This document shows positions 1 through 9,815 of a stretch of DNA of 64,000 nucleotides, piece after piece. Position 1 is the stretch's first letter; each line of letters opens with the position of its first letter. Made by a program: the position numbers and the translations under genes. The DNA is from Diacronema lutheri (Eukaryota > Haptophyta > Pavlovophyceae > Pavlovales > Pavlovaceae). The stretch spans positions 930,001 to 994,000 of the forward strand of contig JAGTXO010000010.1 of the NCBI GenBank assembly GCA_019448385.1, given 5' to 3'. The notes beneath the pieces were generated by a model. The model ran no database searches. It was not told where the DNA came from and worked only from the letters and a program-made list of their open reading frames with translations.

Positions 1-1443
1 CGGCCACGGCCGTCCGGTGGCAATTCGGGCAGACACCATGATGCGCGCGCAGCCAGTCGGGCAGACACGCCTCGTGTATGTGGTGGCCGCACGGCAGCGC
101 CTTGAACCATTGTTGCTTGCGCGCGATCCGGCCGCAGTGCGCGCAGTGAGCAAGTGCCACCAGAGCCGCGGCCGCCGGCGCGTCGGCCGCGGCGCGGGCC
201 TCGTCGTCGGCCGCGCCGGCGCCGCCACTCGGCGGTGGCGGCGAGGAGCGCACGGCCTCGCCCGCGCCAGGCGGCAATGATTCGCCCGCTGGCTCCACGG
301 GCATCTGCACGCGCGCGAGCCGCGCAATCTGCGCCTCGGCCGAGCCTTCAGCCGCGTCCGCGCTGGGGCCGCCACGCGCCGCGCCGCCCGGCCCGTCTGC
401 TCCGCCCGCACCCGCAGCGGCGCGCTCGCGCACGGCCCCGGCGAACGACGCGCGGTCGGCGATCTGCCATTCGTCGCCGGGCCTGCGTATGCACTCAAAG
501 GTGTGCTGCGCGTGCATCGCCTCGTGCGCGAAGCAGAGCGTGCACAGGTTGTAACCGTCACAGATGATGCAACGGAAGCGCGTGCCAAGGATTGCACCGC
601 CCTTGCAGCCCGAGCACCCGACGCCATAGTGCGTTGCCGCGTCGGCGTCGGCGAGCTCGCGCAGCCGCTGCTCGCGCCGACGCGCGGCTGTCTGGCGCGG
701 CCGCTCCTCGCGCTCGGGCAGCCCAATCTCGCCCCACGGCGCGCGGCACATGGGACATGTGCTGCGCTGCTCGCCGCCGACCTGCGCGGCCCTATGCTTC
801 GCCCAGACGAGCATGCAGTGCCTGTGCACATTGTTGCCGCAGCCATCGCGGCACCACACGAGCGAGCCACCCGCGTCGAGCGACTCCATGCAGATCGGGC
901 ACGTGTCGTCCGCCGTCGGCGTGCGCCGCTGCACGGCCGGCTGCGCGCCCGCACCGTCCGCACCATGAGGCGGCGGCACCGAGGCGGCGGCTAGATCGGG
1001 CGGCGGACGCGCGAGACGGCGGGAGCGCTTGGCGCGACCCTTCATCACCTCCTCGAGCTGCGCCTCGCGTATGCCCAGGTTGTAGACGAGCGGGTTGGTC
1101 GGCTGCACGCGCGCGCGCGCGCGCACCGGGGGGTGCGTGAGGCCACGCGCGCGGGCGAGGAAGGGGGGGAAGGAATAGCGATCCACGGGAGCTGCGAGGC
1201 GCGCACTGGCACGCGAAAGACTTTGAGCAGCGCGAAGAGCATGTGCTCGCACGGCTCGCGCCCGGCGCGGCCAGCCGCGCACGTGCACGTGTGCCGATCG
1301 CCGATGCTCACGCGGTGGTGCTGGTCGGACGCGTCAGAGCCGCCGACGGTGAAGCAGAGCGGGCCATTCTCGTTGAGAATGAAGTAGGTCGATGCGAGAA
1401 CCTCTCGGATCCGCCCGTCGACCACCGCGCGCGCCGCGCTCAT
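1..1443 (-). CDS. SWIM-RING-ZZ-RING E3 ubiquitin ligase, ZSWIM2/MEX-like (3' end off window)
   Basis: Predicted E3 ubiquitin ligase, complement(join(<1..1102,1207..1443)). Exon 1 (79 codons from ATG 1443) carries a SWIM zinc finger: CTCAAGRAGREPCEH gives the CxC...CxH ligands, followed by LLKVFRVP. A 104-bp intron (GTGCGC...TGCAG, phase 0) joins this to PTNPLVYNLGIREAQLEEVM, matching the continuous family motif. Exon 2 holds a RING (CPICMESLD...CPMCRAPW, about 960-770), a ZZ finger (CSGCKGGAILGTRFRCIIC, about 625-510) and a second RING-H2 close to the window edge (CAHCGR...CGHHIHEACL...CPNC). This SWIM-RING-ZZ-RING order is that of animal ZSWIM2 and plant MEX-type proteins. The stop codon lies beyond position 1. 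It is head-to-head with the MAP kinase, 103 bp between starts. The family call is firm; substrates are unknown. Confidence 0.85.
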
Positions 1444-1546
1444 TGACCGCGGGCAGCTCGCTCCCGCTTGGCGTACCTGCCCACCAACCCCGCGCAACGG
1501 TCGCCCTTCCAAAACCAAAACGCCTTCCCCCCGGCGTGCTTGAAAC

Positions 1547-2923
1547 ATGGCAGACACGGACAGCGCGAGCGCCGCGGCCGCGTCGAACACAGCCGCGGGC
1601 GGAGTGCCGCGCGGCGGGGCCACGCTGTCCAACTTTGTTGAGCACGAGCACAGAGTCACCTCGCGCGGCACCAAGCTGTACAACATCGTCGGCATGAACT
1701 TTGAGACGGACGCAAAGTACGCGGTCAAGAAGGCGGTCGGGCAGGGCGCGTACGGGCTCGTGTGCTCCGCGCGGCTGACGGAGACGGGCGAGGGCGTGGC
1801 AATCAAGAAGATCCCAAAGGCGTTTGACGACATCATCGACTGCAAGCGCCTCCTTCGCGAGATCAAGATCCTCAAGCATTTCAAGCACGACAACGTTCTC
1901 GGCATCAAGGACATCCTCTGCCCGCCGTCCAAGAAGTGGAAGGACATCGTGCGTGCCGCGGCCGCGCATGCGCGCGGGATCCGCACGCGCCCGGCGCGCC
2001 GAAGTCGGGGCTGCGCACGGCCGCGCTCGCGCGATGCCGCGCCCATCGCGCCTGACGCGTCGCGGCGCACGCCGCACGCCGATCGTGTAATGCCGTGCAC
2101 GCGCGCGCAGTACATCGTCTCGGAGCTGGCGGACACGGACCTGCACTACATCATCCACTCGAAGCAGCCGCTCACCGAGGAGCACCACAAGTACTTCCTC
2201 TACCAGATCTTGCGCGGCGTGAAGGCCATCCACTCGGCGGGCGTGCTGCACCGCGACCTCAAGCCTGGCAACCTCCTCGTCAATAAGAACTGCGACCTCA
2301 AGGTGTGCGACTTTGGGCTGGCGCGCGCGATGCGCGTGGCGGCTGAGAAGGGCCCGGTCAGCCAGCTCACCGAGTACGTTGTCACGCGCTGGTACCGCGC
2401 GCCCGAGCTGCTCGTCGAGGTGGAGGACTACGACTCAGCAATCGACGTGTGGGCGATCGGCTGCATCTTCGCCGAGATGCTCGGGCGCAAGGCGCTCTTC
2501 CCCGGGCGGGATTACCTGGACCAGCTGAAGCGGATCATCGATGTGATTGGCACGCCCACCGAGGCTGACCTGCGCGCGATCAGCAACCCGCAGGCCGTCA
2601 AGTTCCTCAAGGACCTGCCCAAGAAGAGCAAGAGGCCGTGGGCCGACATCTACCCGAAAGCTAACCCGCTCGCGCTCGAGCTGCTCGACCGGATGCTCGC
2701 CTTCGACCCGGCGAACCGCATCTCCGTCGTCGATGCGCTCGCCCACCCGTACCTGCAGCCGCTGCACAACGAGAAGACCGAGCCCGAGGCCAAGCCCTTC
2801 TCCTTCGCCTTTGACAAGCCCGACATCTCACAGGCGCAGCTGCGCGAGCAGATCTGGGCGGAGATGGCCGCCTTCCACCCGGAGGCGAAGGACTTGCCCG
2901 ACATCCACAGGGATGACGAGTGA
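1547..2923 (+). CDS. ERK-type mitogen-activated protein kinase (TEY)
   Basis: Serine/threonine MAP kinase of the ERK class, join(1547..1948,2111..2923), 404 aa. The glycine loop is GQGAYGLV (about 65-72), the catalytic lysine lies in VAIKK (about 87), HRDLKPGN is at 181-188, DFGLARA at 201-207, the TEY activation lip at 221-223, and VVTRWYRAPE follows. The 162-bp intron is a multiple of three without a stop, so the unspliced frame reads through 54 foreign codons. Splicing GTGCGTGCC...GCGCAG restores KWKDI-YIVSELADTDLH, the normal family spacing. The C-terminal extension resembles the L16 segment. The gene faces the ubiquitin ligase divergently and converges with the carrier gene, 75 bp between stops. 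Upstream kinase and targets cannot be inferred. Confidence 0.95.
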   Translation: MADTDSASAAAASNTAAGGVPRGGATLSNFVEHEHRVTSRGTKLYNIVGMNFETDAKYAVKKAVGQGAYGLVCSARLTETGEGVAIKKIPKAFDDIIDCKRLLREIKILKHFKHDNVLGIKDILCPPSKKWKDIVRAAAAHARGIRTRPARRSRGCARPRSRDAAPIAPDASRRTPHADRVMPCTRAQYIVSELADTDLHYIIHSKQPLTEEHHKYFLYQILRGVKAIHSAGVLHRDLKPGNLLVNKNCDLKVCDFGLARAMRVAAEKGPVSQLTEYVVTRWYRAPELLVEVEDYDSAIDVWAIGCIFAEMLGRKALFPGRDYLDQLKRIIDVIGTPTEADLRAISNPQAVKFLKDLPKKSKRPWADIYPKANPLALELLDRMLAFDPANRISVVDALAHPYLQPLHNEKTEPEAKPFSFAFDKPDISQAQLREQIWAEMAAFHPEAKDLPDIHRDDE

Positions 2924-2998
2924 GGGCCGGCGCACTGCCGCCAGGCGCGGCGACAGACTAGCGACGAGGGCGGAGCCCCAACCGGCGTGTACACTTGA

Positions 2999-4885
2999 TC
3001 AGAGCTGAATGTCCTTGAACTGCACGTCGAGGAAGAGGAGCAGGTCGTCGGACGAGATGGCGAGCAGCCCCTTCACGAAGTCGTAAATGAAGAATTGGCC
3101 CGAGATGATCGAGCCCGACCAGACGCAGCGCGAGAGCAGGCCGGCGAAGAAGCGGCTGGGCGTGCCGCCGCCCGCGCGCCAAAGCGACGCGGCCGCCGCA
3201 CGCACGTCGCCGCGCCCGCCCTGCCGGTTGAGCTCGGAGAGCAGCGCGTCCGCCGGCTGCGACACGCACGCCGACGCGACGCCGGCGGCGAGGCCGGCGA
3301 GGAACGAGACGAGGAGCTGCGAGCCGACGGTGGCCTTGAGCGCGGGCGCGGCGGCGAAGAGCGCGTCCGTCAGCGAGTCGAAGGTGTAGAACTTGACCAT
3401 GCCAAAGATGACCTGCCGGAGGACGATGGGCGCAAAGCCCTTGTACAGCGAGGCCACCCCGTCCTCGGCGGTGATCCGCTGGAGCATGGAGAACAGGCCG
3501 GGCGCGTAGTCGGGCTGCGCGACGGCGCGGATGCGCGCCGCCTCCATCGGACAGACGCCGACGCACGCGAGCACCGTCGCACACGCGCCTGAGAGGATGA
3601 CGATCTGCGCGTGCACGCCGGCCGCCGCCGCGCCGGCCGCGGCCTCGAAGAGCCTTGAAAAAAACTCGTACCCCGGGTAGACGGTCATGCCGTACCACGC
3701 GTAGCCGACGAGCGTCGCCTGCAGCCCAACGAAGAGCATCGCCCACCCCTCGTCCGCCACGATCGCGCGCGCGCCGTCCGCAAGGCCGCTGTACCGGCCG
3801 GGCGATGTCTGCATTCGCGTCTTGACCACGTCGAGCGGCGTTACGGCAGCGTGCGTCGCGCAACAGCCGGCGGCGCCGGAGAGGGCAAAAAGGGCGTAGT
3901 CGGAGGGCGTGAGCGCGCGCTCGCGCTGCACCGCGAACTGCGCGCGCGGCCCGAAGACAGAGAGCAGCACCGAGCCGTCATCTGCTGCGTAGCCCTCCTG
4001 TGCGTATTGGCCGTATTGCTTCACGTCGTCGAGGCCGCGCACGACGTAGCGGCGAAGGTTGGCGTCCCAGACGGGGACTTGCGTGGGCGGCAAGAGGAAG
4101 CGCGGGTCGATCGACAAGTACTCGGGCAGCCCGGGCGAGAAGGGCGCCGTGCCGAAGCGCGGCGAAGGGAGCGGCGCGCCGTCGCCCGCGCGCAGCAGGC
4201 CGGCGATCTGCTCGCGCGGCTGCGCAGCCTCGAGGAAGGTGAAGGCAAGGGCGAGGTGGCGGCGGCGCTCGGGGAAAGCGCCGTGCGCGCGGACGAGCGT
4301 GTCGAAGAGCGCGCTCACGCCGCCGGCGCCCGCATACCGCCGCAGCCCGTACTGTACGGAGGCGGCAAACTCGGCAAAGAGCGCGAGCCGCGCCGACCGA
4401 ACGAGCTCGGGTGAGAGGCGGCGCTCGATCTCGGCGACGCGCCCGTCCCACCAAGCGCGCGATGTCGGGTCGTAGTTGAGCAGGAAGCGCGCGAGGTACG
4501 TGACGAAGGGCAGATTGAACGTGCGCAGCACGTCGGCAAACTGCTGCGGGTCGACGCTCTCGTCCACCCAGCGGAGCGTCTCAAGCGGCGCGCGAGGCAC
4601 GACGGCGTCCGCGGCACGCGCGGCGGGCAGCGCGAGCGGCCAAGCGCGCCCACCCCGCGCCGCGCGCTCCGCCGCGCCCGCGCGCCCGCCCGCGCCGAGC
4701 AGCGCCGCGACTGGCGCGAGCGCGAGCGATGCCGCGGCCGTGCGCCGGTCGGCACGCGGCGATGGCCGCGGCGGAGCGGCGGCGGCGGCGGCGGTGGCCG
4801 CGCGGCGCGGACGTGTGGCGAACGGCGCGGCCGACGGGCGCCCGAGCGCGCGCGCGCGCGCGGCGAGCCCGACGAGCACTAGCAC
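2999..4885 (-). CDS. SLC25 (mitochondrial carrier family) protein with long N-terminal extension, probably plastid
   Basis: A membrane solute carrier with about 330 C-terminal residues of the SLC25 fold. The three repeat signatures are PLDVVKTRMQ, CPMEAARIRAV and QPADALLSELN, which most resemble phosphate carriers (PLDxVK, PxEAxKVR, PADxxxSxLN). The first ~300 residues are not carrier: an Ala/Arg-rich leader with a hydrophobic start (LVLVGLAARARALG) and a globular region around RWVDESVDPQQFADVLRTFN and FLLNYDPTSRAWW. The leader suggests plastid or mitochondrial import. The frame opens at a GTG; an in-frame TGA lies upstream (ATG GCG CTC TGA near 4932) and no ATG occurs before the carrier domain. 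The true start is therefore probably in an upstream mini-exon, or is non-AUG. Substrate is unproven. Confidence 0.8.
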   Translation of the reverse strand: MLVLVGLAARARALGRPSAAPFATRPRRAATAAAAAAPPRPSPRADRRTAAASLALAPVAALLGAGGRAGAAERAARGGRAWPLALPAARAADAVVPRAPLETLRWVDESVDPQQFADVLRTFNLPFVTYLARFLLNYDPTSRAWWDGRVAEIERRLSPELVRSARLALFAEFAASVQYGLRRYAGAGGVSALFDTLVRAHGAFPERRRHLALAFTFLEAAQPREQIAGLLRAGDGAPLPSPRFGTAPFSPGLPEYLSIDPRFLLPPTQVPVWDANLRRYVVRGLDDVKQYGQYAQEGYAADDGSVLLSVFGPRAQFAVQRERALTPSDYALFALSGAAGCCATHAAVTPLDVVKTRMQTSPGRYSGLADGARAIVADEGWAMLFVGLQATLVGYAWYGMTVYPGYEFFSRLFEAAAGAAAAGVHAQIVILSGACATVLACVGVCPMEAARIRAVAQPDYAPGLFSMLQRITAEDGVASLYKGFAPIVLRQVIFGMVKFYTFDSLTDALFAAAPALKATVGSQLLVSFLAGLAAGVASACVSQPADALLSELNRQGGRGDVRAAAASLWRAGGGTPSRFFAGLLSRCVWSGSIISGQFFIYDFVKGLLAISSDDLLLFLDVQFKDIQL

Positions 4886-5009
4886 GCGAAGAATACTGAC
4901 GCCGGTGAGGCTGTCGCGCGCTCAGAGCGCCATCGATTGGCGCTCGCGTTTGGGTCGCTGCGCGCAGCGGTGAACCCGCGAAGGCGCTCTCTCATCACAG
5001 CTCCCCCAA

Positions 5010-6724
5010 ATGGCAGCGCCGCCGTCCGTCCTGCGCCCGCTCTCGCGCGCCTACCACTTCGCGTCGCAGCAGTTCGCCGCGGCGTTTGGCGATCTTCCCG
5101 ACGCAGGGTCGGCGTATGCCGACCGCCTGCGCGCCGACGCGCTCGCCGCCGCGCGCGCGCTCGACGCGCACGCCGCGTGGACGGCCGAACCAGCGGCGAC
5201 GTTGCTGCGCGGCGAGCGGCTCGTCGGCGGCGCGACGGTGACGACGGTGGACGCGTTCGGCCGGCCGAGCGGCGCGATGGTGCACGCGACATCCGCACAG
5301 GTCGACCGCGTTGTCGCGCACGTCCGCGCATACGCGCCGCCCGCAACCGACCTGCGGCGCGCGGTGCGCGCGATCGAGGCAGAGTACCTTGCGCCCGGCT
5401 CGGCGGCGGCGGCGGCGCTCGTCGCGCACCAGGCGCTCGATTTTGGCAAGCAGGACGGGGTGACAGAGATGGTCGAGAATGTCGAGGCCGCCGCCGTCGA
5501 GCGCCGCCTCGCCGACGCGCTCCTCGCCGACGAGGTAGCGGGCGTTATCGCGATCTGCCGCGCGCCCGCGTTCGTCGCGTGCGTCTCAAACTTTACCAAC
5601 TTCCTCGATCTGTCGCGCAAGGTGCTGCGCAACGTGGAGCTGGGCGTGCCGGTCGTCGTCCTCTCCCGCGCCAACACTGCCCAGCACTCGTACCGCTGGG
5701 CTGCCGACTTGACCGGCCGGCTCGCGGCGCACGGCGTCGACGCCGGGATGCTTTCCTTCCTAGCCGCCCCCCTCGGCGAGCAGCGGCGCGCAATTGGCGC
5801 GTGCCCGGAGGCATGCCCGCTCTACTTCACGGGCTCGCGCGCTGTCGCCGCCGCCATCCGCACCGACCACCGCCGCACCTTCGCCTCGACCGGCGGGCCG
5901 AACACGCTCGTCGCGACCGCGCCGACCGCCGCTATCGCCGCCGCCATTCGCCTCTCCGCGACAATTGAGCACGCGGGGCAGTGCACGGCGCTGCGGCATG
6001 CGGTCGTGCCGTGCGACGCGCGCGGCGCAGCCGCGATGCTTGCCGGCGCGCCGCTCCGGACCGACGCGCTCGCCGCGCTCGCCGCCAGCGAATGTGGCGC
6101 CCTCCTCGCCGGCGCAGGCAAGCTGCCCGGCGTGCCGCCCACCGCTGCCGGGTACGCGCGCGCGCCGGCGGCGGGCGACGGCTTCGGCGACGGCGACGAC
6201 GACGGTGGCGGCGGTGGCGTGCTCTGGCGCCTCGCGCCCGACGGCGCCCTCCCGCCGCCACGCCTCGACGAGCACTGGCGCCACGCCGTCGTCGATGTAA
6301 CGGCGCCGCCGTCGGCCGCCGCGCTGCGCGAGCCAGGCTTCGTCGCGGCGCTCGGCGCGTGGCTCGTGGACGCGCAGCCGATCTCGGTGGCCGTGAACGA
6401 CGACGTGGATGCGCACGGCTACGCGCTCGCGCGCGCACTCTTTGAGCAGACCGCCGTCGTCGTCTTCACCGCAGGCAGCCTCGCCGAACCGGCGCTTACG
6501 TGTCAGGCGCGGCCGCAGCACGGCGAGGTCTTTGGCGAGCTGCCGCCGCGTCGCGAGCTGCGCGCGCACACGTGCGCGCCCGTCCTCGTGCCGTCGGCGA
6601 CGCCCGCGCTCAACGCCGGCTACCGCGACGCGCACCTCTCCGCGATCGGCGCCTCGTGGCTCGAGCGACCGCCCGCCGGCGCGAGCGCCGCCGTGCGCGC
6701 CCTCGTCCAGCTCGCCGCGCGCGA

Positions 6725-6802
<78 letters not shown>

Positions 6803-7406
6803 GTTCGGCGGCGCGTTCGGCGGCACGCTCGCCGCGGGCTACCTCGCGGAGCTCTACGCCTACCTCGACGACGCGTGCGCGATCAACCCGAAGCGCGGTC
6901 TTGGCGGCACGCGCACGGCGCTCTACGGGCTCCAGACGACGCCACTCGGCGCGCGGGGCGGCGCGGGCGCGCCGACAGTCTTTCGGCTGAGTGCGGGCGT
7001 GTGCGCGCCTTCACTGTGCGCGCACCTGCTCCCATTCATCGCGACGAGCGCCGCGCCCGCCGCGCGCGTCTCGGCCGACCCGGACGACGCTGCCGCCACC
7101 GCGCTCGCAACTGAGCTCGTGCGCTGCGGTTCGCTGCACGCCGGCGCGGTCGAGCTTGAGAGTGCCGCTGCCTTTGACGCGCGCGTTGCGGCGCAGCGCC
7201 CGTTCAACGTGCTCGACGCTCGTGCGCTCGCCGAGCTCGACGAGGCGCGCGCGCTCGGCGTCGGCCTGCCGCTCGCCGGCCAGTTTGTGAGCATGCTGCT
7301 GTGCGTCGGGCACGCAAAGTCGGCGCGCGCCGACGACGAGCGCTTCATCGATGAGTTTGCGCGCAGCGCAAAATGGCTGCGCATGGCGCGCGCCGAGGAC
7401 TCGTAA
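5010..7406 (+). CDS. Aldehyde dehydrogenase superfamily protein with poly-glycine tract, catalytic motifs altered
   Basis: A 798-aa protein related to the ALDH superfamily. The middle carries SNFTNFLDLSRK, LYFTGSRAVAAAI (the usual FTGS element), STGGPNTLVA where families have ELGG or ETGG, and IEHAGQCTALRHAV where they have GQxC. The general-base Glu is replaced by Ser, and Cys follows Gln directly instead of after one residue. ETGG and GQRCSALR in PutA-type pyrroline-5-carboxylate dehydrogenases are the nearest patterns I recall. Residues 573-597 are 25 consecutive glycines, encoded by 25 GGC codons. A C-terminal NPKRGLGGTRTALYGLQ block may be the end of the catalytic domain. It is head-to-head with the carrier (124 bp). 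It may be a non-catalytic relative. Confidence 0.72.
6726..6800 (+). repeat. (GGC)25 trinucleotide repeat, poly-Gly
   Basis: Twenty-five perfect GGC codons inside the ALDH-like gene, followed by two GGCGCGTTC-type copies (GAFGGAFGG). It is likely length-polymorphic. Confidence 0.95.
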
Positions 7407-7801
7407 GCCTGAGGTGGTGTCTGACCCGCTCGTTGAGGTCCTCGACCAGCCGCCGGCGCAGCGCGAGCGCGCGAGCTGCTGCGCGAGCCCGTGGCGTCGA
7501 GCGCGTGCCGGGCCTGGCCATAGCAATTTGAGGCATGAAAATCACTGCTTAAAATTAAAAGCGCGACTCCTACGCCTGCTGGTGAGGAGGCCTCGGCATT
7601 TTGGAGTTTGCCCTCCGTGGGCGACGGGTGGCGACTGCACACAAGTCGGCGAGCTCGCGCCGCCCGGTGGTCCGAGCGGAGCCGGGCCGCGAGCGCCACC
7701 GCGCAGCACGCGCCGCCAGCCGCGGCGTGCCTCCGCCGGCCGCCCGCCGCCGGCCTGTGGCCTCCGCACGCCGCCCGTCCTCCCGCCCGCCGACGCCACC
7801 G
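7407..7801. other. Intergenic, 395 bp
   Basis: No gene is seen between the ALDH-like stop and the cyclin start. It contains the only A/T-rich patch nearby (about 7530-7565, ATGAAAATCACTGCTTAAAA), plausibly the 3' end of one transcript or the promoter of the next. The cyclin frame stays open back to 7601, but only from a TTG. Confidence 0.6.
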
Positions 7802-8641
7802 ATGAGCGTTGCCAGCCCGCCGGCGCCCGCGCTGCCGGTGCGCCCTGAGCGGCGCACGCTCGATGAGAACCTTCACCCGCCGCCGATCACGCTTGCCGAC
7901 GTCGACGAGAACCTCGTCATCCGCGGCTTTGCCCACGCGCTCACACGCCACCTCCACGCGTTCCACGTCCTGACGGTCGGCTCGGGCGTCTGGTCGACCG
8001 AGCCGCCGCCGTGCGAGACGCCGCTCTTCTCGGAGCGCGCGGTGCGCTTCCACCTGGGCGGCGACGAGAACACATGGGCGGCGAGCGACCGTACCCAGCC
8101 GCCCGCCGATATCGCCCGCCAGATTGAGCACTTTCTCCGCTCCATCTACACGGGCGTTGACCTCGAGCCGCCCGTCGTCGTGTACGCGCTCGTGCTGATC
8201 GAGCGGTTCGCGCGGTGCGCGGGCGAGATCCGCGGGACGGTTCGGATGCACACGCTCCGTCCGCTTGTCATCACCGCGCTCATCATCGCGTGCAAGCTCT
8301 ACTTCGACGAGGACGTGTACGTTGGCGACTTCACGCGGCTTGCGCTCGGCGACGACGACCGGACGGTCGAGCCGCTCGTGCGATGCGAGGTGGGCTTCCT
8401 GCAGCACATCTCGTACGTGATGATCGTTCGGCCGCGCACCTTCGCGCAGTACCTTTATGCCCTCAAAAACCTCGTGCGCGAGGAGCAACACGCGACCGAC
8501 GCGGCCGCGCCGCCGCCGCCGCCGCGCGTAAGCCCGCCGCACCTCGAGCACGTGCAGCAGCAGACGCAGCAGCTGCGCCTGCAGCACGGCGCGACTGGTG
8601 GTAACGACGAGCCCATGCCGCCCGCAGACAGGCCGCCGTGA
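7802..8641 (+). CDS. Cyclin (cyclin-box protein, Pho80/P-U type)
   Basis: A 279-aa protein with one cyclin box, predicted to bind and activate a cyclin-dependent kinase. The box runs from about residue 100 to 220: ADIARQIEHFLRSIY, then VVVYALVLIERFAR, LRPLVITALIIACKLYFDED and a short second helical pair ending YLYALKNLV. The single short box with KLYFDEDVY-x-GDF spacing is that of Pho80/PCL and plant P/U-type cyclins, often tied to phosphate or growth signals. A low-complexity Gln/Pro tail follows. The first ATG of the frame with sensible context is at 7802. No partner kinase is adjacent. Immediately after the stop the sense strand carries a G-rich stretch (GGAAGGAGGGGAAGGAGGGG). Confidence 0.82.
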   Translation: MSVASPPAPALPVRPERRTLDENLHPPPITLADVDENLVIRGFAHALTRHLHAFHVLTVGSGVWSTEPPPCETPLFSERAVRFHLGGDENTWAASDRTQPPADIARQIEHFLRSIYTGVDLEPPVVVYALVLIERFARCAGEIRGTVRMHTLRPLVITALIIACKLYFDEDVYVGDFTRLALGDDDRTVEPLVRCEVGFLQHISYVMIVRPRTFAQYLYALKNLVREEQHATDAAAPPPPPRVSPPHLEHVQQQTQQLRLQHGATGGNDEPMPPADRPP

Positions 8642-9815
8642 CGAGCGCGCGCAGGGGAAGGAGGGGAAGGAGGGGGGGCGGCGGCGCGAACGCCACGCAC
8701 GCCGCCCGCCGGCCTGCGCTCGGCTGGCGCCGCATCGCGCCGGCGGCCCGGCCCGGCGCGCGCCGCAAGAGTGATGTATACCGCGGGATTTTTTCAAAAT
8801 GCGTAGTCGAGCAGCATACCGCGTGCGCGCGGCGCATCCTGCGCGCACGCGGGAGGCGAGGAGGCGAGCCTTTGCTACTTGCCGCACCGCTTCGGGCGGG
8901 CGCGGTCGCCGCTCGCGCGGCTGGAGCGCGCGAGCGCGCGTTGGTGGCCGTGCACGCAGCGTGGCGAGCGGTCGTGTACGCCAAACGCCGAGCCGCGCCC
9001 GTGCCGCCCTTGACGCCGCGCGCACTGCAGAGCAATGCGCGCGGCGCTCGCAGGCCGAGCAGCGGCGCGACCGCGTAGGCCGAGCGCGCGCGCCACCCGG
9101 CGAAGGCGCACAGACGTGCCCGGCGCACGGCCGGCGGATCGCACGCGGCGGGATCACCGTCTTTTCACCCGCCCAGCACCGCTCCGCGCAGGCGCGCGCC
9201 GCCCAAACGCACGCGGCCGAACGCGCCGGCCAAGCGCGTGCTCACGCGGCGGCGGGTAGCGCGCGCGAGCGGGCGCGCGCCGACCGAGCGACCCGCGGTC
9301 GGCGCGCGGGGCCGCGCCGCGCGCGGCCCGCCGCCGCCGCCAAGCGCAGGCGGCGCGCGTGCCAGGGCCTGCACCACCGAGTCTCGGCACTGGGCCGGGC
9401 TTTCGGCCGACGCCTCGAGCGGCACGCAACGAGGCGGAACGCGCGGACGGCGCGCGCGTCACAGACTGGCCCCGGCGCCAGGGCGGGCGAGGGGCGGTGC
9501 GAAATGCGGCGGGAGCGCGGAGAGCCATGCCACGTACATATGCGCGCGAAGCGCAGCCGCACAGAACGCCGCCGCAGCCGGCAGCCCGGCCTGGCGCGCG
9601 AGCGCGCGGGCGGCGCTCGGCCGCGGCACGGAGCCGCCAGGTGCGCGCCGCGGCGCGCACCCTTGCGGGGCAGCATGTCGGCGCAGCTGCGCGCGCGCGG
9701 CGATGCTCGGGGTGCGAGGCGTGGGCGGCCACGCCGCCCGCGCGGAGCGACGCCCTAGCGAGCGAGCGGCGCCGACGACCACGTCCCCCCCGGCAACCGC
9801 CCGGCAACAGGAGCG
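8642..9815. other. Long intergenic region without a recognisable gene
   Basis: About 1.17 kb, extremely C/G-rich with many CGCGCG runs. Both strands have long open frames, but their translations are Arg/Ala compositional noise with no domain, no splice-compatible conserved block and no good start. It may hold the 5' UTR or promoter of the downstream APRT gene or a non-coding transcript. I see no tRNA-like fold or repeat here. Confidence 0.6.

Noticed and set aside
1949-2110. MAPK insertion of 54 residues
   Set aside because: Read as an intron: GT-AG ends and exact restoration of kinase spacing.
7601-7801. N-terminal extension of the cyclin
   Set aside because: Begins at TTG and is low-complexity; ATG 7802 preferred.
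8799-9758. 319-codon open frame on the plus strand
   Set aside because: Arg/Ala/Gly composition with no conserved block; stop codons are rare at this GC content, so long empty frames are expected.
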